From assembly GCA_030141605.1 (NCBI GenBank), contig JAQGDQ010000875.1:15001-65000 (forward strand): a DNA stretch of 50,000 nucleotides, in the 5' to 3' direction. This DNA is from Tubiluchus corallicola (lineage: Eukaryota; Priapulida; Priapulimorpha; Priapulimorphida; Tubiluchidae). Position 1 is the stretch's first letter, and each line of letters starts with the position of its first letter. Positions 1 to 24,000 of the stretch are shown here, piece by piece. Made by a program: the position numbers and the translations under genes. A model generated the notes under the pieces. It did no database searches and had not been told where the DNA came from. It saw only the letters and a program-made list of their open reading frames with translations.

Positions 1-86
1 AACAGAATAAAATCAAAGCTTGCACACAAAACCGATTTTCAAATTCTCCTTGTAAAACTGTTAACATCATCCAAACTAACACATAC

Positions 87-10508
<10,422 letters not shown>

Positions 10509-11304
10509 TATTACTAAAACAAGTGTGAAAATGTGACAAAACTCAAACACTAATAAGCAGCACGCCAAGGTTTAGCTGCAGTAATATTTCAAAGCCTTTG
10601 CAAACGATTATGGTGGGGCACGAGTTATCAAGGCAGTAAAAGAAATCTTTGATTTTTTCGGAACGCTTATGAAGCATGAGTCTTTCTTGCCGACTGAATC
10701 TTAAAATTGCCAGCATAATTAGTAAAATGGTTAAGTAAGATATTAGACGGATTAATTCTCGTATGAGTAACGCGCTGTTAGTAAGTATGACTTACCATGA
10801 CCTGTGTCAATATACATAGGCTGCCACAATGCACGTACTATTATAGGTACCCAGGTGCCTGAGGCACAACTTCTTCCCATTTGTTTGGTAATTTAAGTTG
10901 TACTAATCTTTTATGTTAAATTATTGAGGCTATCCAAAAAAAGATAAACTTGTGGATGTCAGCGAAAATAAGACAAACACAAAAGAAGTGCACGGTGGGA
11001 ATAAAAGATAATTTATGGGAGGAGGAGAAATATGACAGGTGAAAGCTGGGCATATGGATACAGCATGAAAATCAGATTTACATGAAAATGTAATAAAGTT
11101 TGGTAATATCAACAAGGCAATTGCAGTCGCAAGTGGAGAGAGGAATTAGATTGCGTCCACTTTCTAAAGAAACTTGCAGATGATACAATGCCAACTTGCT
11201 GACATTTTTATATAAAGGTTTAACCAATGGACACTTTATTTCTATATTAATATACATTCTTATATATATTGTGTGTATATACAATATATAAATATATATA
11301 CTTG

Positions 11305-11415
<111 letters not shown>

Positions 11416-11526
11416 CATAATATACTAACATACTGTGTTACACTACAAAAAGTAGTACAAGGTGTATTATTATCCAACTATTTGTCGTATATGCTACGGC
11501 TACTAAGTGCAGTGAAGGCCTCTTAT

Positions 11527-11561
11527 TATCATCGTCATCATCATCATCATCATCATCATCA
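11527..11561. repeat. (ATC)n microsatellite
   Basis: About eleven ATC units with one variant (ATCGTC), 230 bp upstream of the GOPC start codon. Confidence 0.93.
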
Positions 11562-11790
11562 CTATAATTATTCCATTATTTTATTTCTACCTATACAGAA
11601 GCGTAGCGGATATTACATTCTCTCGTTAAATAAGTGGTTTTGAATTTCACGAATTTTGTAGAGTATATCATCAATTAGCACCATTATGATTAGCACAGAT
11701 TTTTTTTCGTTTTAGTGTTTATTATGGTCACATTCGTACTCACTGAGTTTTTCTAGTGGTGTGATGCAGAGCGTGTGCTGACTAGGCATC

Positions 11791-12003
11791 ATGGCGACTA
11801 AGAAAGCTATTGAGTGGTTAGATTTGTTAGAAAAAGAGTTTGATAAAGCCTACGTTGACTTGGATTTAATACTAGGGGAGATTGATAGTGAGCAATGCGA
11901 TTTAACATTTGAGGGGCGTGAAAAGATGACGGCATTAAGCTCTGCATTTGCTCAAGTGTGCCACAAAGTGCAAGTTATTTATCACAACAGTTTAAAGCTA
12001 GAG
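11791..12003 (+). CDS. GOPC: GOPC exon 1
   Basis: ATG at 11791, 71 codons. Contains [20 protein letters not shown] and [19 protein letters not shown], the conserved GOPC N-terminus. Donor GAG|gtatgc, phase 0. A diverged inverted copy of its second half lies at 16331-16523. Confidence 0.95.
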
Positions 12004-15000
12004 GTATGCTAACCTGTATTTTTTAACTACGATGTTTTATATGTCACTTTTACGCATTTTGCCATTCATCACAATGAATTTAAATAGTAGTAGATAAAAA
12101 TGTTGGTTCTGCATAAAACTTTGTTAAACGGAGCCCCACGTAGCTACGTGATTGTAACCTATAAAAAGAATTGACTTCAATGGTATGACACATTTTGCAA
12201 TTGTCTTAACTGGTATGAGCCTATAAGCTGTAAATATGCTAAATGCAGCTAAACAAAAATTTATTTCATGCTATTTACAAAGTACTGATTATGCTTGCCT
12301 TAATGTTAATGAAATACAATACTTTTCAGAATGATATGAAAATGCACAGAGATGATCTCGTCCAACTACGAGCAGCTAAAACTGTGATAGAAAAAGAGTT
12401 ACATGCACTTGTTGTACAGCATCACGATGTACAACTACAGCTGCACAAACTGATGGGCCAGTCTAATGATTCTGACAGCATCAAGAAAAAGTTGGTAATG
12501 AAAGAAACTTCCATTACATGTGAAATTTGAAGAGCAATGAGCCTGACTGTTAAAAACTATTTGGGCAAAATATCTATTTAAGAGAAAAATAAGTTATTTG
12601 TTTGGTGATGGTGAGCCTTGATGTTTTTAATAAAACTTTGCTATGTTTGTTAATTTGTTTTTCACTCACGGTTAGGTATGCGACCTGATGAGATGTTGGT
12701 TGTTTTTGCCATTACTGTATTGTGCAATAAATAAATGCCTATAAAGCTAATCCTTCACATGAACTTTTTAGGAAAGTGAAATGGACACATTTAGAAGAAA
12801 TATAGAAAAGGAAACAAAATTAGATGCAGAAGTAAAGGAATTACACAAAGAAAATCATGAATTGAGACAATATATGAATGCTCTGCAAGGCGAACTGTAC
12901 GGAGCACGATTAGCTGCGAAATATCTAGATAAAGAATTAGCAGGACGGTAATTTTACTTGGTATACTTATTCTGTTTTAGAGATCTTTTTAAGTAGAATC
13001 GTTTACCTTCAGTGATAGGAGTTCCACGTTACAAATGCAACAAGTTCCAAAAAACCTGTTCTACTGTGAGTTATACTTTTTTTAAGTAATTTGTATGAGT
13101 AACTGCCTTCCTTGTTATAACTTATAATGTAAATGACAGACATTTTACCATTGAATTTCTCTAGCATTTACTAAAACAACCAAATGTTTATTAATTGTGC
13201 AATTTACAATATATAATTATTGGCATTTTGCACAGACTCTGTTTTACCGGCTGTACAATACATACTACTGTTTCTTGTTATTTGTCTACAGACTAGTTAT
13301 AGAATTCTGCAAAAAGAAAGGCTTGAGTATAATAGTCGGGAAAAACTGCTTAAAGACGAATTTTAAATTAATTTAAAAAGTAATTTATTATGGCTGTAAT
13401 GGTACACCTAAGTCACGATATGATACATGTCCTGATACTAACTTCACGCTAAGATTCGTATCATGATACACATTGAGTTAACATTTGCAGGCTTTAATAA
13501 AAAAACAGATTGAGAAGTTGGTATATTATATGTATGTATTAGATTTATCAAGCAATTTTAAAATTGGTAAGTGGTAAAATAATTCAGCAAATTGTTTGAT
13601 TTCTGTTTGTTCTCTTTGCATTGTAAGCCACCAGAAATGTGAGACATTTCAATACGTTTTGATTTAAAATATGTTGATGCGTTTTTTGGTTCACGTTTGA
13701 TGCAAGCCATTCCGGAAGCTTATAGCAAATACGTAATTAGCGTACCATACATTATTATAGACACATTGCGCTTTCAACCGCTTTGCTTTGGCTGGCTGCT
13801 AGCAGCAGGTCAGTCTGTGTCAAGGTCAAGTGCTCACTGCACTGATTTTATCAGCCGCCATTTTGAAATATTTCAATTTTTGTTTGAATTGGATGAGCTG
13901 AACCCTAAAACATAATTATTAGTTAAACATCACAGTTGGCTTCGTGAAATTATTCTTTCGTACATTATAACAGTAATAATTATAATTACAATGAACAATG
14001 TTTAACGATATAAATATAATTATGTTTTTATTAGTCTAACTTGTTCTAAATATCAATGATTCACATTATCGCGATACTGGTGCGCGTACACACGTATGAC
14101 GATACACGTATCAAAAGGTATCATGATGCATTGATGTATCGTTAAAGGCCTATCCTTTATTTGCATTCTGTATGAACATATGTGTGTGCGTGCGTGCGTG
14201 TATTTTTTTGCATGTTTGCTGCTAATAATGGTGCATATATTCAGATAGAATGAGGCCTAAAAAAATTTCTGATTATTTAAAAATAATTAGGATGGTAGAC
14301 TGACATCTTTCATATGTGTTTTATAATAGTTTAGTGTTATAAATCTTCTCACAAGGATGTAATAGCTGAGTAAATGTTATGCATATGGAAGTGAGTCTCT
14401 GAAGCTGTATAAAACTTGCAATAAAGTAATAATAAACCCATTTGAAAGTAATTAATAAAACTATTTGAAAAAAGCTCAAGTAGACGAGTGCTTGGAAAGT
14501 AAAACTTGACTAACACATCCATAAAAATACGTAAACGAAAATGTCGTGTTTTAAAGCTTAAAGGAAAACTGGATGATTGTGTAAACACGAGTTCAGAATA
14601 AAGAATGCTCTAATGTATTGAAAACTACAATAGCTTCTTTAAATCAAAGCTTAGATTAAATAATAATTACCTCAGATACTCAAATTTTGTTAAACTTTCA
14701 AAGCTACGCGCGGCTCAGTGAATCTACTAAGATTGGCAGCGACGCCTTTTTGTCACATTCGCATGGCTGACAAATAAAAGGCGGTACAGTGATATGCATG
14801 ATCATGAACTGCAGTGTTAGTTTCTGATGTCATATGATGTAAAGTCCATTTTCGTGACATCACGCGTTTAAGCAGTACTGTAACACTTATGCAAATGTGC
14901 TTGACGCGCCAGGGAAGACGCCTGCCATTGCACAAACTGTGGTTAGTTTCTGAGATAAGCAATAGCTGTGTTCGGTTGCCGTTTATTAACTTTCTAAGCT

Positions 15001-18000
15001 AATTATTCAAATATAAGGAACAATTGTTAACTTTTATAGGCAAGAAAATGTATATTTTGGACAATAAATTAAAATGAGATTGAGTCTAAACAATTTTCCG
15101 GTTTTCCTTTAAATAAAAATTGTAGGAAAATGACAAGAAATAATGAAAAATGCAATTTCCGTTTCATACAAAGTTAGTTTGGTTGCCATACTGCTTTGTC
15201 TGTGTGATTGTGTAGAATTTGTTTTTGAGGATAAAATTCCACATGATTACAGAATACAGCAGATACAGCTGCTAGGACGAGACATGAGAGGAGCGGAGCA
15301 TGATCGTCTCTGGAATCAGTTGGAAGCTGAAATACACTTGCATCGACACAAGACAGTGATTCGGGCATGTAGAGGGCGCATCAGTGCTACTCAGAAACTG
15401 CCGGCGCCACCAGGGCATGTAAGTGTTAAAAACTATATTGTCATGTTTGTATGCTGACAGTTGGTATGATCCAGTAATGTTCAATAGCTTTTGCCTTAAG
15501 GTGACATGTGTTCCACTAAAATATGTTATTCTCTAAGAAAACTTACTAAATGTAAGATTTGCAATTCACAATACAAGGACTTCGGGACCTTTTATTATCA
15601 AAATCATGTTGGTATAAAGAGTGCCATTTTTCGCTGGCCTGCTTCAGCACCTACCTGCTTGCTTGAATCTTTTATAGTTTCTGAAGACATTTAACACTCT
15701 TTTGGAACCAAATTTTGCATTTTGTCTACTTTAATCAACTGTATTTTTGTTTAGCCTGAACTACATGCGAAGCAAATCCAAACAAACAGTCAAAACTGCA
15801 TCAAGTTCTTGAATAAACAAAAACTGACCTATTGAGGTAGCCCACAAAGGGATTTAGCAAATATAATACCACATTTGAGGGACTGGTTGTGTCCTGCATA
15901 GAGTTAGCAGTGGAGAATAGTTGCTATTAGCACTCAGCAGATGCGATACTGAATAGATCTATTTTAGAATGTCCTTCCTCTGCAATGTAGTAATGATATG
16001 GAAGCAAATGCAAAGCACATAGCTCATTTTCTGTGATTATATTAATTAAATAAAGAGTTAATGAATGAATTAAGTTGCAAAAGTAAATACTATTGTCATT
16101 TGCTGTATTACACTACTCGTTTCTAAGATTTTTGATGAAGCACACAATTTTTTTGTAGGTAATACAACGTGTGTGCTATTGGGTAAAACAATGTGTGTGC
16201 TAATGGGTAAAACAACGTGTGTGCTATCGGGTAAAACAAAGGTTGATCAAGTTTTATCCAATAGCAACATTTTTATCTTGTTTGAAATCATTGTCTTGTA
16301 TTGAAAATGTTGTTTCAATTAGTTGTCACAAATGGCAAAATGCATGAAACGTAAAAACAACATGCAAAACTGAGTAGTTGAATATTACAGGCTTGCATAC
16401 GTCTAGCTTTAAACTGTTGTGATAAATAACTTCCACTTTGTGGCACACTTGAGAAAGTGCAGTGCTTAATGCCGCTATTTTTTCATGCCCTTTAAATGTT
16501 AAAACACAATTTTCACTATCAATTACTGGTTTTAATTCATGCTTATTTTCAATTTTAATATCTTGGGTGAATGTTGCGCAAAGCATTATTGAAACTAAAC
16601 ATCTTTGTTAAATCCACATTAGGAATTCAAGGCCTTGAGAAAGAAGCAAGGAGTTGGAGAAGAAAGAGTTGTGAAGCTGATGAAAAAAGAGGACGAAGGG
16701 TTGGGAATGTCCATAACAGTAAATGATTTTTAATAATTTTTAATTTTTGTTTATTTTTTTATGTTAGCATTTTGTTTAATTAGTGCACAAATATTAAAAA
16801 TTATAAATGACAAGAAACGCTTAATTTGTGCAACATTGTTATTAGTGCACGTATAATCAAAGTTATAATAGATGATAACATAATTCATGACATTGTTATG
16901 AGCTTACATTTTTTATTTGTTTTTTATTAGGTAATTGTTTTTTTTTAATTTATTGTCCAATGATTACAATTTTAGGGTGGTAAGGAACACGGTGTGCCAA
17001 TATTAATCTCAGAAATTCATCCACGACAGCCGGCTGACAAGTGTCGTGGTCTGTACATTGGTGACGCCATCATGGAGGTGAATGGTATAGATTTACGTGA
17101 CATGAAACACGAAGAAGCCGTCAGGATTCTATCTCAGCAGGTGAGAATTTAAGTGGTCTCCCACATGTTTGAAGCATCGTGTAGCAGTTGTTAGTAAACA
17201 AACTCGTAGTATGTTTACTTCTGATTGATTTCTGCATTGAAATTTAAATAATATAGCGAAACTTTCAATTTCAATCAATTTCAATTCAACTTTATTTTTT
17301 CATTAGCAGTTAAAATTCGGCATAACTATTTTTACATTTCATTGCAACTAAAGACCTATTGGTCACTTGATCAGCTGCCCCTTATTAAAAATACAAGTTT
17401 ACTTACAGGCGCATCACATTTTTAGGTGTTTTTGTACAACTTAACATTTTAGTGTTAAAAATAGATTTGGTATTAACTTAAGTACTAAGTAGCAGAAATG
17501 TATATAATAAGGTCAAATTTTTAAAGGGCGGAAAGTCAAGCAGAAGAGACTTGTCTAATTCATTGTAGAAGTGAATGTAAAGACAAGGCTTAGGTTAATT
17601 AAAATTGTAAGATCTAAAAAGAATTGGTTAGTTGAGCTACCTTGTAAGAAGTAAATCATCAAGTGCTAGTGTAGCTAAGGAACGTAGCCAGTTAAACTAC
17701 TGTCCACAGCTGCTCATACTTTTCCGAATCATAGATGAACGTACGGCTTTAGTTAATTAGCTGAATCAAAAATACCAGAAAGTCATGCTGTAATATGCAG
17801 CTTAGGAATTAAGGTAAAAATAGTTACAGTGAAACTGCTAATACATTTCCCGCATTTGTCGTTAGTGTATTGGCCGGTTTTCTAGAACTGGACTTTGGAA
17901 AAAGCTTCATCTCTAATCTTATCTTTGCAAGTTAGACGCAGTTCAGCATACGGTGTTTGCTGTGTCATCTGTGATGTTATAGTAGGAATTGAGACAGCAG

Positions 18001-21000
18001 TTTTTAGCTGCACGTGTAAGATAGTCATCTCTGACGTGGACCACATTAGGAATTGGCCACTTTAGCTACCGAGTAGGGTGGCACAAATCTTTAGCTTTGT
18101 ACGATTAGGATATTTACCAGTTTAATCAAACATGTACAGTGGTACATCTCTAAAATATCGGCACGACTTGTAAAGCCCGTATTAGCTTCCATGTAGGCTG
18201 AAGTCGTGTCTATATTTATCTTAGGAATTGGCCAGTTTAGCTACTGATGTAGGGTGGTCATCTGTAATTTATCTAAGGAATTGGCCAGTTTAGCTACCGT
18301 GTAGGGTGGTCATCTCTAATTTATCTAAGGAATTGGCCAGTTTAGCTACCGTGTAGGGTGGTCATCTCTAATTTATCTAAGGAATTGGCCAGTTTAGCTA
18401 CCGTGTAGGGTGGTCATCTCTAATTTATCTAAGGAATTGGCCAGTTTAGCTACCGTGTAGGGTGGTCATCTCTAATTTATCTTAGGAATTGGCCAGTTTA
18501 GCTACCGTGTAGGGTGGTCATCTCTAATTTATCTAAGGAATTGGCCAGTTTAGCTACCGTGTAGGGTGGTCATCTCTAATTTATCTTAGGAATTGGCCAG
18601 TTTAGCTACCGTGTAGGGTGGTCATCTCTAATTTATCTAAGGAATTGGCCAGTTTAGCTACCGTGTAGGGTGGTCATCTCTAATTTATCTTAGGAATTGG
18701 CCAGTTTAGCTACCGTGTAGGGTGGTCATCTGTAATTTATCTTAGGAATTGGCCAGTTTAGCTACCGTGTAAGGTGGTCATCTGTAATTTATCTTAGGAA
18801 TTGGCCAGTTTAGCTACCGTGTAGGGTGGTCATCTCTAATTTATCTAAGGAATTGGCCAGTTTAGCTACCGTGTAGGGTGGTCATCTCTAATTTATCTTA
18901 AGGAATTGGCCAGTTTAGCTACCGTGTAAGGTGGTCATCTCTAATTTATTTTAGGAATTGGCCAGTTTAGCTATGGTGTAAGGTGGTCATCTCTAATTTA
19001 TCTAAGGAATTGGCCAGTTTAGCTACCGTGTAAGGTGGTCATCTCTAATTTATCTTAAGGAATTGGCCAGTTTAGCTACTGGTGTAAGGTGGTCATCTCT
19101 AATTTATCTAAGGAATTGGCCAGTTTAGCTTACCGTGTAGGGTGGTCATCTCTAATTTATCTAAGGAATTGGCCAGTTTAGCTACCGTGTAAGGTGGTCA
19201 TCTCTAATTTATCTAAGGAATTGGCCAGTTTAGCTACCGTGTAGGGTGGTCATCTCTAATTTATCTTAAGGAATTGGCCAGTTTAGCTTACCGTGTAGGG
19301 TGGTCATCTCTAACTTATCTAAGGAATTGGCCAGTTTAGCTACCGTGTAGGGTGGTCATCTCTAACTTATCTAAGGAATTGGCCAGTTTAGCTACCGTGT
19401 AAGGTGGTCATCTCTAATTTATTTAAGGAATTGGCCAGTTTAGCTTACCGTGTAGGGTGGTCATCTGTAATTTATCTAAGGAATTGGCCAGTTTAGCTAC
19501 CGTGTAGGGTGGTCATCTCTAATTTATCTAAGGAATTGGCCAGTTTAGCTACCGTGTAGGGTGGTCATCTCTAATTTATCTAAGGAATTGGCCAGTTTAG
19601 CTACCGTGTAAGGTGGTCATCTCTAATTTATCTAAGGAATACATGATGGATAAATTGTGATGGAAAACCGTGATGCTTGTCCAGTTCATCTTTGTATTAA
19701 TTAAAGTAAAGCGGAAGTTTTTCAGAAGTTGAAACTTTGATTCTTACCTTATTTACTGATACAAATAATTTTATTTCGAATAGCAAAAGAAGTAAATAAA
19801 TCAGTAACTTTACGTATTTAACAATTTTTTCTACAGAATGGTGAAATTGAACTTAAGGTCGTATTTGTGGCACCAGACGACAGCAGCGATGAGGAGACTG
19901 GATTAGAACCGACTATAGCTGGGTAAATAATTAGTCAAATTGCTGCTAGAGGGCGTGCTCACAATTTTCATCAATTTTGTCAACATAATTAAAATAATAA
20001 AAAAACAAACCAAAGCGACTTCATCAAGCGAAAAACTTTTTACAAAACTGTAAATGCCATCTGAATTAATCAGTACTGTCACTTGTTATATAGATGTGCA
20101 CTTGTTTTCGTGGTGCTCAGCTATTTAAGAATTATTGCATCTTAATGTCAGATGATTACCCTGTAATTTAGCATTTGTATATTTCTCCTGTAGTGAAGTT
20201 TAACGTCCTTGTGAAAAATAGTTCTGTGTCACTGCTGTGGATGATAAATTATTTTAAAAACCTCAAAACCTTTGAACTGCATTTCAACGACTCGTAAGTT
20301 TATGCAAATTCACGTCGCTAAAGAAGTTGCCTTTGATGGTGTTTTTTGACACTACAAATCCACAATTAATGAAATTTTGATGCCAAATTGTGGAATTGCA
20401 ACATCATTAATAATAATCTTGATATTAAGTATTATACTAATTATTGCATTGTTTTTAATTCACTTTTAATTTTCTTGTACATTAAACTCTTTTTGACTCT
20501 ATTAAAAAGTTTCCATATTACTGTCAGTATGATGTGTTGCTAAAAAATTTCTATATTGCAGTTATATTATAAAGTATGATATTACGCGAAATAGTAATGT
20601 ACCATCATACCAAACTAAATAACATCATGTGCTGCACTTGTTTTAATATATTAGTGTCATATTATTAATGTACGGTTGCAGTTCAGACGATGTGGATCAT
20701 AGTCGCAAGTCTATAATAGAGTCGGATCCAATACCCGCATCTCCGGCATCTACGCCTAAATCATCCATTGAACATGATCTTACAAATGGTTCGGTTGCTG
20801 ATGACAGCCTTGTAGTAAACGGTTGTATAGGTAACAGCGACGAACCACTGTCTCAAGCTGATAGGTATGTTACGCCATGTGCAAAGAATGTTTGCTTGGC
20901 TTATGTCACATGTGTAGCTTCAAGATGTTTGTTGTTATCTTATGTTTTTCAATGTCGTTTATTTGTAATTAGAAATCTATCCTGCATCTAACAGCTTTTT

Positions 21001-24000
21001 GTATACCGTATATACTTGTGTACAAGTCGAATTTCTGGGAGGCGATTTTAAGGTGAAATTTTTGGGGTCGACTTACGATATGTTTTTGGGAGATGTCGCT
21101 AAAGAGTCGTCTACAATACAAATGTGTAAAGAAATAATCCTTCATTATATTCTGGTGTCACATCTTGACATTACTTCACAAAATTAACAAATATTACCGT
21201 AATTTATTTTAATTTTAATGTGAAATTAAGTTAAAATTTATATATTGCCGTTAAATAAACTAGCGACGGAGCACTCGATCAGAACATGGAAATCGCCAAT
21301 GTCGGCTTCCGTGGGAAGTTTTACACTGACCTTGTATATGCGTGTTTTATTGGCAAAATATCGATTAACACAGTAGGCTATTGATTTATTACTCGGCCAT
21401 TGTTGACATCATTTTCTCTGGAAGATCTTAATATTTTATGGTCGACTTGTACACAGGTAACATATAAAATGATGCAATTTTTGGTCTTAAAATGCACATT
21501 GACCTGTACATAAGGTCGACTTGTTCACACGTATATACAGTAATCTGTAAGTAAGTAGAGTCCAACAAAAGCAAGCGTTGAGTTTGCACTGCACGAAAGA
21601 CATTTATTTTGCGTTGTTATGAGTGTTGTGCAAGAAATTTAGTTTAAATGATTAAAATTTGCGATTATCATCTGTTACTCGTGATTCACTGTTTAATTTT
21701 ATTTCGTGGCTAGAATGTCTAGATGTGTAATTTTGCATGTTTTGCTTTTTTTCGCACAACTCTAGTGAAAGTCCTACAGAGGTCTTAGACAACAAAGACA
21801 ACGTGACAGAAACAGCAGTGCATGAAAATGGGAAACTGTAGTTCATTGTTATTTATGAATAGGTATACAACTTTTTGATTAATTTGTTCGTTATTTCAAT
21901 GACGTGTACGTAATCTCTCTTGCATTTTCAAATGCTCATTATGTTTTTGTTTCAGTTTTGCATGAGCACTTCGTGGTTTATGACAAAAAAGTCTGAAACT
22001 TCAATATGCTTGCGTGCATTTAATAATCCTAACCCCAGACGTACTAGCATCTTTTCGTGCTCATACAAAAGAACTTTTATTATAGGTCCATATCCACTTA
22101 AAGGACATGAAAAGGGGCACCTGAAGTATATTTTAGAAAAATTTCCTTAAAAAATTACACTACTTTACAGCAATTTTATGCACATATTGTATTTGCGTTG
22201 AATGGAATTTTCGTTTGTTTTCATTTTAAATCTCCCACAATACTGTTTCGATGGCTCCATTACATGACGTCACTACGCCACGTAAATTGGGGGAAGAAAA
22301 TGCAATGTTAAATTATGACCCAAAAAACTTTCCGTGCAATTCTATATTACTTAGCATTTCAGCTACCTGCTGGAAAGAATTATGTAACTAGAAATAATAA
22401 TTTAAAATGTTTGTGCCAATTGGTAAAATGTCTCTGATTCATCCTCCATTCACTAGCCAATAACGTCTTTTTAATCTTATTGACATGATACAATAATTTA
22501 AAATTTTACTTAATTAGCAACATGTATGCTACGAATGCTCTGATCATTTTTTTTAAAACTTTACTTAATGTTTTCAAAACTTGTTTCAAATGACCTACTA
22601 TTAAAATGGCTGCGCCTAACGGTCATCACGGGAGTTTAAATTTACACGTTTTATACAGCGTTACTGCTGATGTAAGCCATGCATACGAAAAGGTAGTTAT
22701 GTAAGTGGTATAAAATTTTGAGACGAATTTTTTAAGCTTTATGCAAGTGGAGGGTTCTCTTGTGGTCTAAGTCAATGGTTATTATTGTCATTAGCATCTG
22801 TCTTACTGATTAGAGCCAAGAAATGTTAAAAAGCAACAAAGAAGAGCGTCATGTAACATTATACCTAGAGAAATGCTAGGATATGTGATTCTGCCTAAAG
22901 AAATAACGAAGTGGGAATCATTTTTATTTACTTTAGCATTTCTTCTTATTAAACAATGGAGAAAGTGTCTGATTCTTTTTTAAAGCAAAACCGGACGATT
23001 GTTTAGACTCAATCTCATTTTAATTTACTGTCTAAATTAGACATGTTCTTACCTATAAAAATTAGCAATCGTTTCTTATATTTGAATAATTAGGTTAGAA
23101 AGTCAATTAACGGCAACCGAACGCAGCTATTTCTTACGTCAGAAACTAACCACAGTTTGTGCAATGGCAGGCGTCTTCCCTTGCGCATCAAGCACGTTTG
23201 CGTAAATGTTACTTTACTGCTTAAACGCATGATGTCACGAAAACGGGCTCTACGTCATACGACATCAGAAACAAACACTGCAGTTCATGATCATGGTTAA
23301 ACACGGTGAACTAATGTTTACACAGTCGTCCGGTTTTCCTGTAATGGTTGAAAACAAACCTCACTGTTATCAGTTAACAAAAGAACATTTCAATACAGAA
23401 GAGGTCATTAACTAATTTATGGCAGCCACTGGTGTTAATCAGCTTAATAAGCACAGCTCCAGGCAGTTCATTTCGAATAGCAAATTATATGTAAATGGTT
23501 CCAAGTTTGAAATATATTTGTTTAAACTTTATAATCAGAATTTTAGAATTAGCATTAAAGTTTACAATGCTAATTTAAAGTGGCTTTGGCAGTTTACTTT
23601 GCTTTTCAAATAAATTTAAATCATACGTTGTTTACTAATAATTGGGTTAGCTGATGATTAAAAATATTTTAGTTTACATAAATAATGTTGTAATCGGTAA
23701 ATGGTAGGTTATGGTATTGAGGTCATTTACCTCAGTAATAACTTGCTGTTTTTCCCACTAGATGGCGGCAAAACGCAACATATTCGGAGCTACTTATTCG
23801 GAGCTACTTTTCTAATACTAACATTAACTGGATCTGGATTGTAATGTTCATTGCTGACTTTTATTAAGGAATAGATATAATTTATAATTACTGTACGTGT
23901 ACGAAATTTCCTACACTTACATGAGTGGAAATATGCGCAAAAAGCTTGTCACAATTATAACTGTCGGTATGCTAATGCTAGCCCAAGCAAATATCAGCTT

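Larger units (their letters stand above)
12948..15252. other. GOPC intron 3
   Basis: A 2.3 kb intron. It holds a GATAC-rich possible MITE (about 13404-14151) and TTAA MITE copy B (14562-15108). The open frame at 13697-13915 has no recognisable homology. Confidence 0.7.
15419..16622. other. GOPC intron 4
   Basis: Contains a 24-bp three-copy repeat (16164-16236) and the inverted partial copy of exon 1 (16331-16523). The rest is unremarkable AT-rich sequence. Confidence 0.7.

Noticed and set aside
15174-15484. Minus-strand frames overlapping GOPC exon 4
   Set aside because: Shadows of the conserved plus-strand coiled-coil exon.
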